DNA of 64,000 bases from Rhynchopus euleeides. Taxonomy: Eukaryota > Euglenozoa > Diplonemea > Diplonemida > Diplonemidae. A model generated the notes under the pieces. That model worked only from the letters and a program-made list of their open reading frames with translations, was not told the origin of the DNA and did not search any database. The position numbers and the translations under genes were made by a program. Positions 41,626 to 52,437 of the stretch are shown one piece after another; position 1 is the stretch's first letter, and each line of letters begins with the position of its first letter. The DNA lies in NCBI GenBank assembly GCA_963210315.1, contig OY723307.1, forward strand, positions 1,798,001-1,862,000. Reading direction: 5' to 3'.

Positions 41626-44600
41626 ATGGCGGATCACAAGGGGCATCAGCGCGGTGTGCCGATCCTGGTGGTGATCACAGTGGCGACGTTCCTCAGCACA
41701 GCGGCATCGCTGGGCGGAGGGCTGATGATGTACCTCGAGGGGCTGGCGTCGCTGCAGGAGTCCGTACGCACAACAAGTGCCTCAGAGGTGGACCAGCTGC
41801 GTGTGGCGACGCTCGCCACCTTCGACCGCACAGCGACGTACGGTAAAGCGATGCGCACGTTCCTGTGGTCGACGGAACGCCTGCCGCCTGGTTCAACCAT
41901 GGATGACGCAGTGTCGCTGTCGCGGTCGCTGTTCCACGCAGAGGTGATGAACAGCGGGATGCTGTACTACATCTCGTATATGTTGATCCCCGATACTGAT
42001 TATACCGTATACGTAAATATTATGGAACGTAAATACCGTATACGTAAATATTATGGAACGTAAATATTATGGAACGGGCCCATTTTTGGCCGGTCCGTTC
42101 CATAATATTTACGTTCCATAATATTTACAGGGCCAGTTGGGGACTCGGTGGTGAGGACGGCTTGCGTCAGGAATCGCGCGAAAAGTGCACGAGTAGGTCC
42201 CGTCAGGGACTCTGTATGCCGTCCGATCACCTGGTCCAAGTCCCCGAGTCGCAGAAAGCCCTGTAAATATTATGGAACGAAAAAAATCTGGAACGCCAAC
42301 CCACCAGCGTTCCAAAATATTTACGTTCCATAATATTTACGTTCCAAAATATTTACGCATACGGTATTATGGAACGGGCCCATTTTTGGCCGGTCCGTTC
42401 CATAATATTTACGTTCCAAAATATTTACAGGGCCAGTTGGGGACTCGGTGGTGAGGACGGCTTGCGTCAGGAATCGCGCGAAAAGTGCACGAGTAGGTCC
42501 CGTCAGGGACTCTGCATGCCGTCCGATCACCTGGTCCAAGTCCCCGAGTCGCAGAAAGCCCTGTAAATATTATGGAACGAAAAAAATCTGGAACGCCAAC
42601 CCACCAGCGTTCCAAAATATTTACGTTCCATAATATTTACGTTCCAAAATATTTACGCATACGGTATTATGGAACGGGCCCATTTTTGGCCGGTCCGTTC
42701 CATAATATTTACGTTCCAAAATATTTACAGGGCCAGTTGGGGACTCGGTGGTGAGGACGGCTTGCGTCAGGAATCGCGCGAAAAGTGCACGAGTAGGTCC
42801 CGTCAGGGACTCTGCATGCCGTCCGATCACCTGGTCCAAGTCCCCGAGTCGCAGAAAGCCCTGTAAATATTATGGAACGAAAAAAATCTGGAACGCCAAC
42901 CCACCAGCGTTCCAAAATATTTACGTTCCATAATATTTACGTTCCAAAATATTTACGTATACGGTATTTCACGAAACACAACGTACGCTGTTGTGTGGGG
43001 TGACGTGAGGCGCACTGGGGAGCGTGAGATGATGTTCGGAGAGTACGGACCACACCTGCCGGACAGCGCGCGGGTGCAGAATGCGGATAACCCGTTGGCG
43101 TACGACATGCTGCTGGCACAGGGCTACCGCCTCAACGACACGACAGGGGAGTTGGATCACTTCATGTACCCGTGGGATATTTCATTTGCTGTACGAGGGG
43201 CGGCAGAGTGGTTCAACGTACTCGATCGGAATGGTGTGCCGGTGGATGACGGCGAGATCCGCATGTGGCTCAGTGACCGCACTGACGGTGGTGACGCAGG
43301 TGTATGGGCAGGACCAGCGCGCTTCCCTGCCTCTGACGGCTTCATTTCAGCGTACATATCTCTCACGCTGTTCCTGAAACCACCACCGCCACCGCACCCG
43401 TGGAGTGGGGACAATCACTTTGTGCTCTACGTTGGGTTCCTCGAGCAGGTGCTGTCGGATGCATTTGTGCAGCAGAAGACACTGCAGCCCGACATGGAGG
43501 CGATGCTTGCGGAGCGGTCGCCCAAGGGCAGCTATGTGTACGCATCGACGTTGGGCCTGGACATTGTGCCACCCCGGTGTCAGGGGGCGAACCTCTCAGA
43601 GTCCTTCGGGCTGTATCTGAAGGACGGCTGCCACCTGCAGGTGGCGAATATGCCTGCAGCGCTGCGTGACGCGTACACGTACCTGGCAGACAAGCAGGCT
43701 GGGGAGATGTACCTGGCGAATGTGGGTGGCTCGGAACACTTCGTGCGGCGGCAGCCTGTGATACACGACTGGGAGATCGTGTGGATCAAGACGACGTCGT
43801 CGGTGGAGAGCGAGGTGCAGGGCGCGCTGCGGCTGCTGATCCTGTTCACGGCACTCGTGCTGCTGTTCGACATCATGATTGCGGTGTCGGAGGTGTACTT
43901 CATCGGGCTGCCGCTGGCGGCGGTGGCGCGCACTGCGGAGCAGATCGGGCAGATGCGTACCTCTGTGGCATCCACAATGCTGCACACGCTGCAGCAGCGG
44001 CGCGTGATGCTGCGCGAGATGTGCACCGTGGTGGACGGGCTGGTGTGGGCTGTGCAGCAGCTGGACGAGTACCGCACCTTCATGCCGGAGGCCATCTTTT
44101 TGAGTGAGCCTGTGTTGGTGGGTTCACATCAGGAGGCGCCTGGACGTGAGACAGGGCATGCCGCGGTGCTATTCACAGACGTGCAGGGGTCAACGAAGCT
44201 GTGGGAGGCATGCACGGAGGAGATGGCGGAGGCGCTGCGGTTCCACAACACGGTGATCCGCGAGATGATTGCGGAACACGGCGGGTACGAAGTGAAGACT
44301 ATCGGGGACTCCTTCATGGTGTCCTTTCCGGACATAGACACCGCGGTGCGGTTCGGGCTGCGCACGCAGGAGCGGCTGTTCCAGGCGGCGTGGCCTGCGG
44401 GGCTGCTGGAGGTGGTGCAGGCGCCTGGGGACGAGGGGCGTGGGTTGCGCGGGTTGCGTGTGCGTATGGGGCTGACGCACGGGGCGGTGAATGTGGACCT
44501 GAACGAGGTGGTGCAGCGGTGCGACTACTTCGGACCGACGGTGAACCGTGCTGCCCGTCTGGAGGCGAACGGGGTGTGTGGCGGTGTGGCTGTGGAGGCG

Positions 44601-45482
44601 TCTGTTGTCGACAGCCTCACTGCGGTGCAGCAGCAGCAGGCCCTGGTGGTGCAGCTAGGCACACGGAGCCTGAAGGGCATCGGCGACATCCCCCTGTGCC
44701 TGCTGGTCCCGCAGAGCATGCCGCAGCGTGCAGCACACGTGCACGACGTGGATGTGCTCAATCCGCTGAAGGTGGTGCACAGATTCAGCCACTCGGGAAG
44801 CTGTGCAAGCACAGTCAGTCACGAATCGCACAACTCACACGGTATGGACAGGCTTGTAGCTGTCGAACGCTTCGGCAGCGACAAGCTGTCTGAGGTGGGC
44901 AGCGCCACCACAGGGTATGTGGACTGCGAGGTGGTGGACCTGCCCTGCGCGGAGGTGACTGCCATGGCGGACACCAACCTGCGTGGTGTGGTCGCATGTC
45001 TGGGGCGCAGCGACGGGCGCCTCCTGAACGTCTGCGGCACGGCAGCGCTTGTTGCGTGGAACGTGATGGCGCCGTGTGCGGGCCACCTCGAGGCGGCACT
45101 GCGCTTCGCCAGCCTGATGTCCGGCAGGGCTGCTGACGGCCTGCACTGCGGGCTGAGCAGCGGCAAGGTGTTCTCGGGCTACGTCGCGACGGGAAAGAAG
45201 CGCTTTGTGACAGCTGTGGGGCAGTGTGTGCAGGTCAGCCAGCGTGTGTACCTCACGGCGCTGCAGACGGAACAGGTGGCGCTGTTCGCCGCAAAGGACA
45301 CGCAGGTCACGGGGGCGATGGTGGCACACGGGCTTGCCACTGCGGCAGGGGAGCTGCGCAAAGGGGCCGAGGTGTACACCGTGTGTGCCTTGCTGTGCGA
45401 CGTCGTTGCATCACGTGTGGACCGCAAGCAGGGTTTGTTCAACCCCGCCACCAGTGCTGCGAAGGAAGACCCTGTTTCCTAG
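41626..45482 (+). CDS. Receptor-type class III adenylate/guanylate cyclase, interrupted by a MITE
   Basis: Reading frames 41626-42004 and 42967-45482 become one 2,895-nt frame (964 aa) if the 960-bp element plus one TA is removed; otherwise translation stops shortly after 42004. N-terminal membrane segment at about 12-36, extracytoplasmic region about 40-410, second membrane segment about 412-435 (LLILFTALVLLFDIMIAV). The class III catalytic domain starts near residue 520: AAVLFTDVQGSTKLWE (metal Asp), TIGDSFMVSF (second Asp), and YFGPTVNRAARLEA with the transition-state Asn/Arg pair. A second, degenerate cyclase-like domain follows at about 780-950 (GLHCGLSSGKVFSG; VGQCVQVSQRVYL). The two-membrane-segment layout recalls trypanosomatid receptor cyclases, here with an extra pseudo-domain. 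Substrate choice (ATP or GTP) cannot be read. Confidence 0.85.
42005..42964. mobile_element. 960-bp MITE with internal triplication, inside cyclase gene
   Basis: Ends CCGTATACGTAAATATT and the complement of CCGTATACGTAAATATTTT, with TA on each side (42003-42004, 42965-42966). The body is three nearly identical 300-bp units starting at about 42069, 42369 and 42669, each with a GC-rich core (GGGGACTCGGTGGTGAGG and onward) between inverted CGTTCCATAATATTTAC repeats. A single-unit relative with the same ends lies at 54238-55394. The insertion interrupts the region encoding the extracytoplasmic domain. Confidence 0.85.
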
Positions 45483-46342
45483 CGGTGCTCTCGCCGATGC
45501 CACCTCCTGCCGCAGCTTGGTACAGGCACTGGGATATGGAGGGCAAGGTTGATCCTCCTAAAAATTGCCCTTGGCAGCTCAACGTGGTCCAACATGACGG
45601 GAGTGAGGCCGGTGCGGTTGCCTTTCGACGAGTCGGGGCCCCAACGACCGCGTCGTGATGGTGAGAATTTCATCCCATTCGATCTCGCTAGTGCGATGCG
45701 TAGCCATTGTTTGTGGAATGAGAGGGGAAAGCGCCCTATCATTTCACAGCTACAACCGCTCTGATGGATTTTCCTTTCCCCCTTTTTTTTACACAAACAA
45801 TCTTGCTTGTGACAGTAAACAATAGGCTGTTGGCAGCGTGCAGTGCAACATACATAATTCCATGAACAGATATATTGCATAGTGCGCACAAACAAACGGT
45901 ACCCGCTTCCCCACTCGTGCACTACGTTCCTTTTTGTTTGTTGCGTTGACGCTTCTACACACAAAATCCTGAACTGATCACATCCTGAGCCTGATGAAGG
46001 GTGGGGTGAGTGTATGGAGCACGTTTGGTTGCAGCTGTAGTGGGCCGCTTTCCGCTCACACGAGTGCTCAATGAAATATTACACCGACGCCTTTCAACGG
46101 GGCCAGTTTTCCAAAGTGGCCTCTCAACGGACTCTGCGACCTTCCAGTTGTGCTGTGCTGTGCTGAAAGCTTGTTCTGTTCTTCCGACTCCGTGCTCCCC
46201 CCATTAGGGCTTGATCACCACACAATGCAGCTCGCCACCCTCCCCACAACGGAAAGCAGGCCTCCCCTACCCCTGCCCCCGTTGGCATGCGTGGCACCTC
46301 AATACCGCCCCACCACACCTCACAGCCCTCCCAGTTGCACAC
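45483..46342. other. Intergenic, no gene recognised
   Basis: 3' flank of the cyclase gene and leader of the next surface-protein gene. Includes a T-rich tract (CCCCTTTTTTTTACAC near 45780) followed by CTTGTGACAG, a possible trans-splice acceptor or processing signal. No coding region. Confidence 0.45.
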
Positions 46343-47896
46343 ATGGGAATGCGCCCTCTTGTCTTGGCGCTCCTGCTGGCGCCTGCTGTGCATGCACTTC
46401 TCTGCCGCCCAGGCACCCCGTGCGTGTGTGGGAGCCGCGACTCCTGTGATGGCTTCCAGTGCAAGTTCGACCGCTCCTGCGAGGACTCCCTGATAGCCTG
46501 CAACGCGACGCGCTGCAACATCGGCTGCACGGGGAGGCAGAGCTGCCAGGGCTCGCACATCGAATGCCTGACGGACGACTGCTCCGTGCGTTGCGCCGGG
46601 CCCCAGTCGTGCCAGTTCATGAAGACCGCCAAACAGTCGAGGGTGCGTGTGCCGCCCTCCCTCGCACTGGACCCTCTGGGCGAGGAGAGCGGCATCTTCA
46701 CAGGCAGGCTGCTGTGCGAGGGCGACCTGGCCTGCCAGGGCTCCCTCATCGGGTGTGCCTCGGAGTCGTGCGATGCGGTGTGCAGCGGGGACAGGTCATG
46801 CGCGCTGTCGGTGTTCCGCGTTGCGGGGGGCGCCGAGGGGACGTCGCACCGCTGCAAGGGGAGCAGCGCGTGCAGCACCGCGGTGCTGGACTACACGCAG
46901 GCCGAGGGCGAGGTGGAGCTGTCGTGTGAGAAGACGCAGTCCTGCCAGCTGAGCAAGGTGGTGTGCCCCCAGGGCCGCAACTGCACCGTGACCTGCACCG
47001 GGCGGGAGGCCTGCAAGGCGCTGCACCTGACGTGCCCTCCCGAGTTCGACAACACCACGGCGTGCCACATCGACTGTGTGGGGCGCGACTCCTGTGCCCT
47101 CATCGGGCCGCTCAACGTCATCGGCGCCTTCTCCGCGACCTGCGCGCCGCATGCCGGGTGCAGCCCCTTCCTGATGCACGCGACGCCCAACCCGCTGTCC
47201 TTCGACACAGAGAGCCCCCCGCAGGGCAACGCCACCGACAGCCCCGTCACCTCCGTTCCAGGCACGGTGGAGAGGATGAAGCGCGTCTTCCGCATGGTGA
47301 TGGGCGTGCTCATGGCCCTGCTTGATCGCAACGCCTTTGTGCGTGCCCTGAAGGGGCTGCTGGGCGACATGGCGAAGTCTGTGCGGGTGTACTGGACGTG
47401 CCCCATGTCAGCCTGCACGGGGGACTGCCCCGTGTCTGGCGAGAACAAGATGCGCAAGGGCTGCATCCCCCTGTCGAACCCCCTGCCCACGAGCAGCCGT
47501 GCTGCAGAGGTGCTGTCGGCAGGCACGGTGCTGGAGTTCGGTGTCGAGTACTCCTCTTCCGGCACAGAGGGCACTGTGGAGGACGTGCTGGAGGCGAAGG
47601 TGGCAGAGGAGCTGCAGACTCCTTCAGGCGACTTCGAGCAGTTCCAGCTGGAGAGCGTGTCTGTGGTGGACACAGAGGTGCCGGAGGAGGACGGCACAGA
47701 CGGCAGCAGCAGCAGCAGCATGGGTGCCGGGTACATTGCGCTGATTGTGCTCCTCTGCGTGTCGTCTGCCGCTGCCGCAGCGCTTGCCCTGCGCCACTTC
47801 CTCAACCGCCGCCAGTACAAGATGCACGTCATGGAGGAGAAGCAGCTGCCTGTGGAAACGGAGGCGACACGCCTCGTGCCGGATGCCCGTGTGTGA
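46343..47896 (+). CDS. Cysteine-rich type I surface protein, diverged short form
   Basis: A predicted 517-aa member of the family at 2786, 9249 and 50020, but clearly diverged. The start MGMRPLVLALLLAPAVHA gives a clean signal peptide; an in-frame ATG at 46211 would bury it. The head retains the C-x4-SC spacing (for example CTGRQSCQG and CEKTQSCQL) with different intervening residues. No six-cysteine modules are present. The juxtamembrane domain (RMKRVFRMVMGVLMALLDRN; WTCPMSACTGDCP), an acidic Ser-rich stalk (EEDGTDGSSSSS), a transmembrane segment (YIALIVLLCVSSAAAAALAL) and a short tail follow. It gives an outgroup within the window for spotting the shared tracts of the other three copies. 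Confidence 0.9.
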   Translation: MGMRPLVLALLLAPAVHALLCRPGTPCVCGSRDSCDGFQCKFDRSCEDSLIACNATRCNIGCTGRQSCQGSHIECLTDDCSVRCAGPQSCQFMKTAKQSRVRVPPSLALDPLGEESGIFTGRLLCEGDLACQGSLIGCASESCDAVCSGDRSCALSVFRVAGGAEGTSHRCKGSSACSTAVLDYTQAEGEVELSCEKTQSCQLSKVVCPQGRNCTVTCTGREACKALHLTCPPEFDNTTACHIDCVGRDSCALIGPLNVIGAFSATCAPHAGCSPFLMHATPNPLSFDTESPPQGNATDSPVTSVPGTVERMKRVFRMVMGVLMALLDRNAFVRALKGLLGDMAKSVRVYWTCPMSACTGDCPVSGENKMRKGCIPLSNPLPTSSRAAEVLSAGTVLEFGVEYSSSGTEGTVEDVLEAKVAEELQTPSGDFEQFQLESVSVVDTEVPEEDGTDGSSSSSMGAGYIALIVLLCVSSAAAAALALRHFLNRRQYKMHVMEEKQLPVETEATRLVPDARV

Positions 47897-50019
47897 AGAG
47901 ACCAAAGGGATGGCGGTGTCGTGCCATCGGCCCTGTGAATCGTCAGGGTTGATCATGGCAGGCAAGCCTCCCCACCCTCTGCACGGTGCCCCCACAGCCC
48001 CAGAGTTGATGTATGCGTCCTTCTTGGCTGTGCCCCAGAGGCTTCCATCGTGTGTCCATTTTGTTTGCCCCCCGTGTGGCCTCGGCACGAACCCTGCCAT
48101 GAAACACGCCGCACCTCGGCCCTGAGACTGGCAAGGGGAACCCATGCATCCCTATTAATCTTTGGACCCCCTCTCGTGTCGGTGCGTTTGCGTGTCACAA
48201 TTCAGTTGTTCAATTCTTCCCACCTCCGTGTCATGTGGTTGATGGTGTTGCTGGTTGCGACGGGTCACCGAATGACACATCGCACCCAGCCGAGCTAAGC
48301 TGTTGGTTTTTATTTGCTTTAGACACAATCTTGAAGCATCGCTGCCCCACAACTCACACACCGTGCTCTGCGCCCCCACCTCACCGCAGGCAAGGGTGTG
48401 TAGAAAGCGTCAACGCATAACCTCAAACCAAAAGTGAAAGAGAGACCCTCGCAGCCTTCTTTGAAACAGGCACCAGCGACATCTCTCTTGATCATCCTGC
48501 AATAATGATTTCTTTTGATCTGCAATATTTTCTCCCCACACAGGAGCGTGGTTGAAAATTAACGGCAACACCAACAGGGGTTTGCGACACCACGCACTTT
48601 TGTTTCGCGGTTGCTCTCTCCTGAGATCTTCCGAGAATTCCTGGATTGCCGGAATTTATCGGATATCCCCACCCACCCACTCTCCCCACACCTCTTTCCT
48701 GTCTTGGCGTCCCTCAGGCACGTGTCCACGCGACATGCCAGGCTGTGGGAGCCAAGCCGAACAAGAGAACTCTCTCCGCGCAGTGCCCCCCCTCAGTTCG
48801 CTTCTCCGCATGCCGTCTGTTTCGGCCCGAAAGAGCGACAGACACGGCTGGAGTCAGCGACCACTGGGGTCAGCACTCGCCTGTGGTCTGACGGTGCATC
48901 GGGCCGCAGTGAGGCTATCGGCTGACGTGTGTGTATGTGTGTGGTGCACTACTGTGCGGATCCAACATTGCTTCTACCACTCTGATTTTGGCATTTGCCA
49001 TGCGATGTCCCGCATAGCGGTGTGCTATCGCCTTGCGTGTGTGTGTGTGTGAACCCAGCCATCTTCTGTTTGCTGTGGTGTTGCCCCTCCCCAAGGGGGT
49101 GCCTTACCCGCCCACATGTGCCACGCAGTGCCGCCTCAGCAGAGCAGGCACCGCTGCGCTGCTGCCCGTTTGATCTTACAAAAGAGGTGCTTCCTCCGAA
49201 CACAACCATCAAGAGGGGGCCCTTCACTCTGTGGCAGCACTGTCACCGTGATGCCTGTTTTGCAAGCGTGTCTCGCTTTTCCACCACAACAGGCTTCCTG
49301 CCAGTGTTGATACGATAGCGGAGGCAGCGCTTCAGCGCTTTGGGCTGCCTATATTCTCTGCACCTGAGGGTGAAGGGCCTCCCACCTCGATGCAATGCAC
49401 AGCCTCATACCGCACCCGCCAGACACCTGAATGATTCTGTTCAATTCCCAACAAGTCTGCTTTGCACCCATCTTGTCTTGCCGATAGAATAGTTGAGCCT
49501 GATCGGAAACGCGCATCGCCGTGTCCGGGCTGTGAGTGATTATGGACTGTAGTGATGTGCGCAAAGGGATCATCGGTTTCAGCACATCACTATGCAGGTG
49601 GTGCAGCTGCGGCAAGTCCGAACCAAACGTGGTGCCGCCAGGTTCAGCCTGCCCCTGCCCCACATCATTTCTCTGCGGCAGCGTGCGTTTCCCCCTCAAA
49701 TTCCATCTGATAACGACATCCCTGCCCTTGGCCCATTCGTGGCATAATCAACAGAACTCACAGACAGAACAGATGTGCCCATCAGGGCGGAAAGGGCGAC
49801 ACTCCCCGTCCTGTTCCTCCTTTGGGTCAGCCATACGTAACGTACGGGCATGTGCTGAGTGGATGTGCCCTGCGGCATGTACGGAACTGGAGGCATCGCA
49901 GCACCCCCTCCCCCCAGCCTTGCTTTTGTTTGCTGAGGGTGCAGCCGTTGCAGACTCCTGTGGTTTGTCTTGGTCCATTGCTTCACCCTCATACGCACCT
50001 AACAGGACCACCATCAACT
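47897..50019. other. Intergenic, no gene recognised
   Basis: No frame shows the codon bias of the flanking genes. ORF 49822 upstream of the next gene is only an in-frame extension before its signal peptide. Contains a GTGTGTGTGTGT run near 49035. Confidence 0.5.
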
Positions 50020-52437
50020 ATGCGCACACTCATCGCTCTCGCCCTGGCGGCGGCCCTGCCGTCTGCTGCCGCACTGGCGTGCGACGCGGGTACTGCGTGC
50101 TTCTGTGACACGTCGCCATGCGACAACTTCCAGTGCAGCGGGGCGCTGTCGTGTGACCAGGCAGTTCTCTTCTGCGGCACGTCGCGCTGCCACATGGACT
50201 GCACGGGGCAGGGGAGCTGCAAGCAGTCGCACCTTCAGTGCGTGTCGGACTACTGCCAGGTGCGTTGCACACGCGACCAGTCGTGCCAGCAGATGAAGAC
50301 GTACGCAGACTCCGGTATCCTGACGACTATCAGCCTCGACCCCATCGGGCGGGACTACGGGATCTGGACGGCCGCCAAGGCCAGCGACGGGAAGGTGATC
50401 TGCGACGGTGACCAGTCGTGCCAGCAGACCACGGTCGGGTGTGCGTCTGACAAGTGCGAGCTTGTGTGCAACGGGCAGCAGGCGTGCGAGCAGGCAGGGT
50501 ACGACGTGAAGAGCTCGTCAGAGGGTGCACTGGTGCGCTGCACGAACAGGCAGTCGTGCCAGCAGGCATCGTTCGACTTCGAGGACATTGCGGGTGACGC
50601 AGAGCTTGTGTGCGACAACCAGCTGGGCTGCACGCAGGCGACTGTGGTGTGCCCCTCGCGCCACAGCCTAGTGGTGCGGTGCAACGGCGTCAAGTCGTGC
50701 GAGCAGATGACGCTGCGTGCCCCGTCCACGATGCTGCCTGGGCAGCGGTGCCACCTGGAGTGCGTGGGGCAGCTCGCGTGCAGCGGCATCGACCAGTCGC
50801 GTGTGACCGGCGGGGTGACGGCGACCTGCAGCAGCGGGGCCGGGTGCTCTGGCTTCCTGCAGCCCAACACGGATGCTCCCACACCTGTCCCCACACCTGC
50901 CCCGACCCTCCCGCCGTGCAACAACTGGAAGCTGAAGCTGTCCGTCTTCACCTTCGACTGCGACACCCTGTGCACCGGTATCCTGAACATCGCCCAGTGC
51001 ACCCAGTACTGCGAGTGTGCTGACACAGATGTCCCGGTCACTGCCTCCCCCACCGCCGCGCCGCCGGCCCCCATCACCACGCCCATGCCCACACTGGATT
51101 CGTGCGACGATTGGCGTGTGAAGGTTTCTGGCGTGTCTGTCGACTGCAACAACATCTGCAAGGTGCTGCAGCAGTTCACCGTGTGCAGCTCGCTGTGCGA
51201 GTGCGTGCCTGTGCCGCCCCCCACCCCCGTGCCTGGGGCGAACTGCACCAACTGGAGGCTGACGCTGCCCATCTCCAGCGTGGACTGCAATGCCGTGTGC
51301 GTGGGTGTGCTGAACAACCCCGTGTGCACGTCGGCCTGTGAGTGTGTTGACACCGCCGCCCCTCGTGACCTCCCAACACCCGTGCCCGAGACGCCTGCCC
51401 CGGAGAACTGCACCAACTGGCAGCTGAAGGTGGGTGGTATCGTCACCTTCAAGTGCGACAGCATCTGCTTCGGCGTGCTGGACCTCACTGAGTGCAAGCA
51501 GTTCTGCGAGTGCATCGACACCGCCGCCCCGGGCACCATCGCGCCTGCCACACCTGCACCGGCGACGATTGCGCCCCCGACCCCCGTCCCCACCGAGAAC
51601 TGCACCAACTGGCGCCTGCGGGTGCCCGTCGTCGGGCTGTCGATTGACTGTGACGATGTCTGCATCAGCGTCCTGAACAACACCCTGTGCACGCAGTTCT
51701 GCGAGTGCACCGACACCGACGCGCCTGCCACGCTTGTGCCTGTGCCGGAGACGCCTGCCCCTGGCACTCGCATCCTGCTGAAGAAGCTGTTCCGCATCAC
51801 GTGCGGTATCCTGCGGGCGCTCTTCGACCGTGCCGCCTTCCTGCGCGCACTGCTGCGCCTGCTCGGCAGCCTGGTGACGGACGTCAAGGTGCACTGGACG
51901 TGCCCTGCCTCTGCCTGCATCAACGGGTGCCCCTCCACCTCGCTGAAGAAGGTGAGCGCTGGGTGCAAGGCCATCGTCGCCACGACGGAGCGCCTGGCAG
52001 AGGTCCTTGCCGAGGAGGAGGAGGGCATGGTCCTGGAGGTGAGCGCAGACTACTCCGACAGCGGGTCGGAGGACGCCGTCAACACCGTGCTGCAGCAGGA
52101 GGCCGCGGCACCCACGGAGCTGAAGGAGTTCAACGTGCAGCGCGTTGTGGTTGTCGAGACCGAGGTGCTGGAGCTCCAGGAGGCCAGCAGCGACGACGAC
52201 GACCTTGCGCCTGGTTACATTGCGCTGATTGTGATCCTCTGTGTGGCGGTCGTGGCCGGCATTGCCGTGGCAGTGGTGTGCTGCCTGATGCGCCCCAAGC
52301 AGAACCAGGAGAGCAACGCCAACCACCCCGACAAGGATGCCGAGCTGGGCACCAACGACTGCGAGCCGGTGGCCCCCGTTGCACCTGTGCGCAGGCTTGC
52401 CACCGGGGAGCAGGGCCAGGCCCCGTGGAGGCCGTGA
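50020..52437 (+). CDS. Cysteine-rich type I surface protein with five six-cysteine modules
   Basis: A predicted 805-aa paralogue. Signal peptide MRTLIALALAAALPSAAA, then CDAGTACFCDTSPCD and the cysteine-rich head, which is almost the same as in the 2786 and 9249 proteins but with a handful of silent and replacement differences. Five six-cysteine modules follow (first CNNWKLKL, last CTNWRLRV), separated by Thr/Pro-rich linkers. Next come the juxtamembrane domain (LLKKLFRITCGILRALFDR; WTCPASACINGCP), a stalk with SSDDDD, and a transmembrane segment (YIALIVILCVAVVAGIAVAVV). The cytoplasmic tail of about 48 residues is the longest in the family. The start was chosen at the signal peptide rather than at 49822. 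Confidence 0.9.
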   Translation: MRTLIALALAAALPSAAALACDAGTACFCDTSPCDNFQCSGALSCDQAVLFCGTSRCHMDCTGQGSCKQSHLQCVSDYCQVRCTRDQSCQQMKTYADSGILTTISLDPIGRDYGIWTAAKASDGKVICDGDQSCQQTTVGCASDKCELVCNGQQACEQAGYDVKSSSEGALVRCTNRQSCQQASFDFEDIAGDAELVCDNQLGCTQATVVCPSRHSLVVRCNGVKSCEQMTLRAPSTMLPGQRCHLECVGQLACSGIDQSRVTGGVTATCSSGAGCSGFLQPNTDAPTPVPTPAPTLPPCNNWKLKLSVFTFDCDTLCTGILNIAQCTQYCECADTDVPVTASPTAAPPAPITTPMPTLDSCDDWRVKVSGVSVDCNNICKVLQQFTVCSSLCECVPVPPPTPVPGANCTNWRLTLPISSVDCNAVCVGVLNNPVCTSACECVDTAAPRDLPTPVPETPAPENCTNWQLKVGGIVTFKCDSICFGVLDLTECKQFCECIDTAAPGTIAPATPAPATIAPPTPVPTENCTNWRLRVPVVGLSIDCDDVCISVLNNTLCTQFCECTDTDAPATLVPVPETPAPGTRILLKKLFRITCGILRALFDRAAFLRALLRLLGSLVTDVKVHWTCPASACINGCPSTSLKKVSAGCKAIVATTERLAEVLAEEEEGMVLEVSADYSDSGSEDAVNTVLQQEAAAPTELKEFNVQRVVVVETEVLELQEASSDDDDLAPGYIALIVILCVAVVAGIAVAVVCCLMRPKQNQESNANHPDKDAELGTNDCEPVAPVAPVRRLATGEQGQAPWRP

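Noticed and set aside
48552-49052. 166-codon ORF between surface genes
   Set aside because: Low-complexity, no domain, and codon use unlike neighbouring genes.
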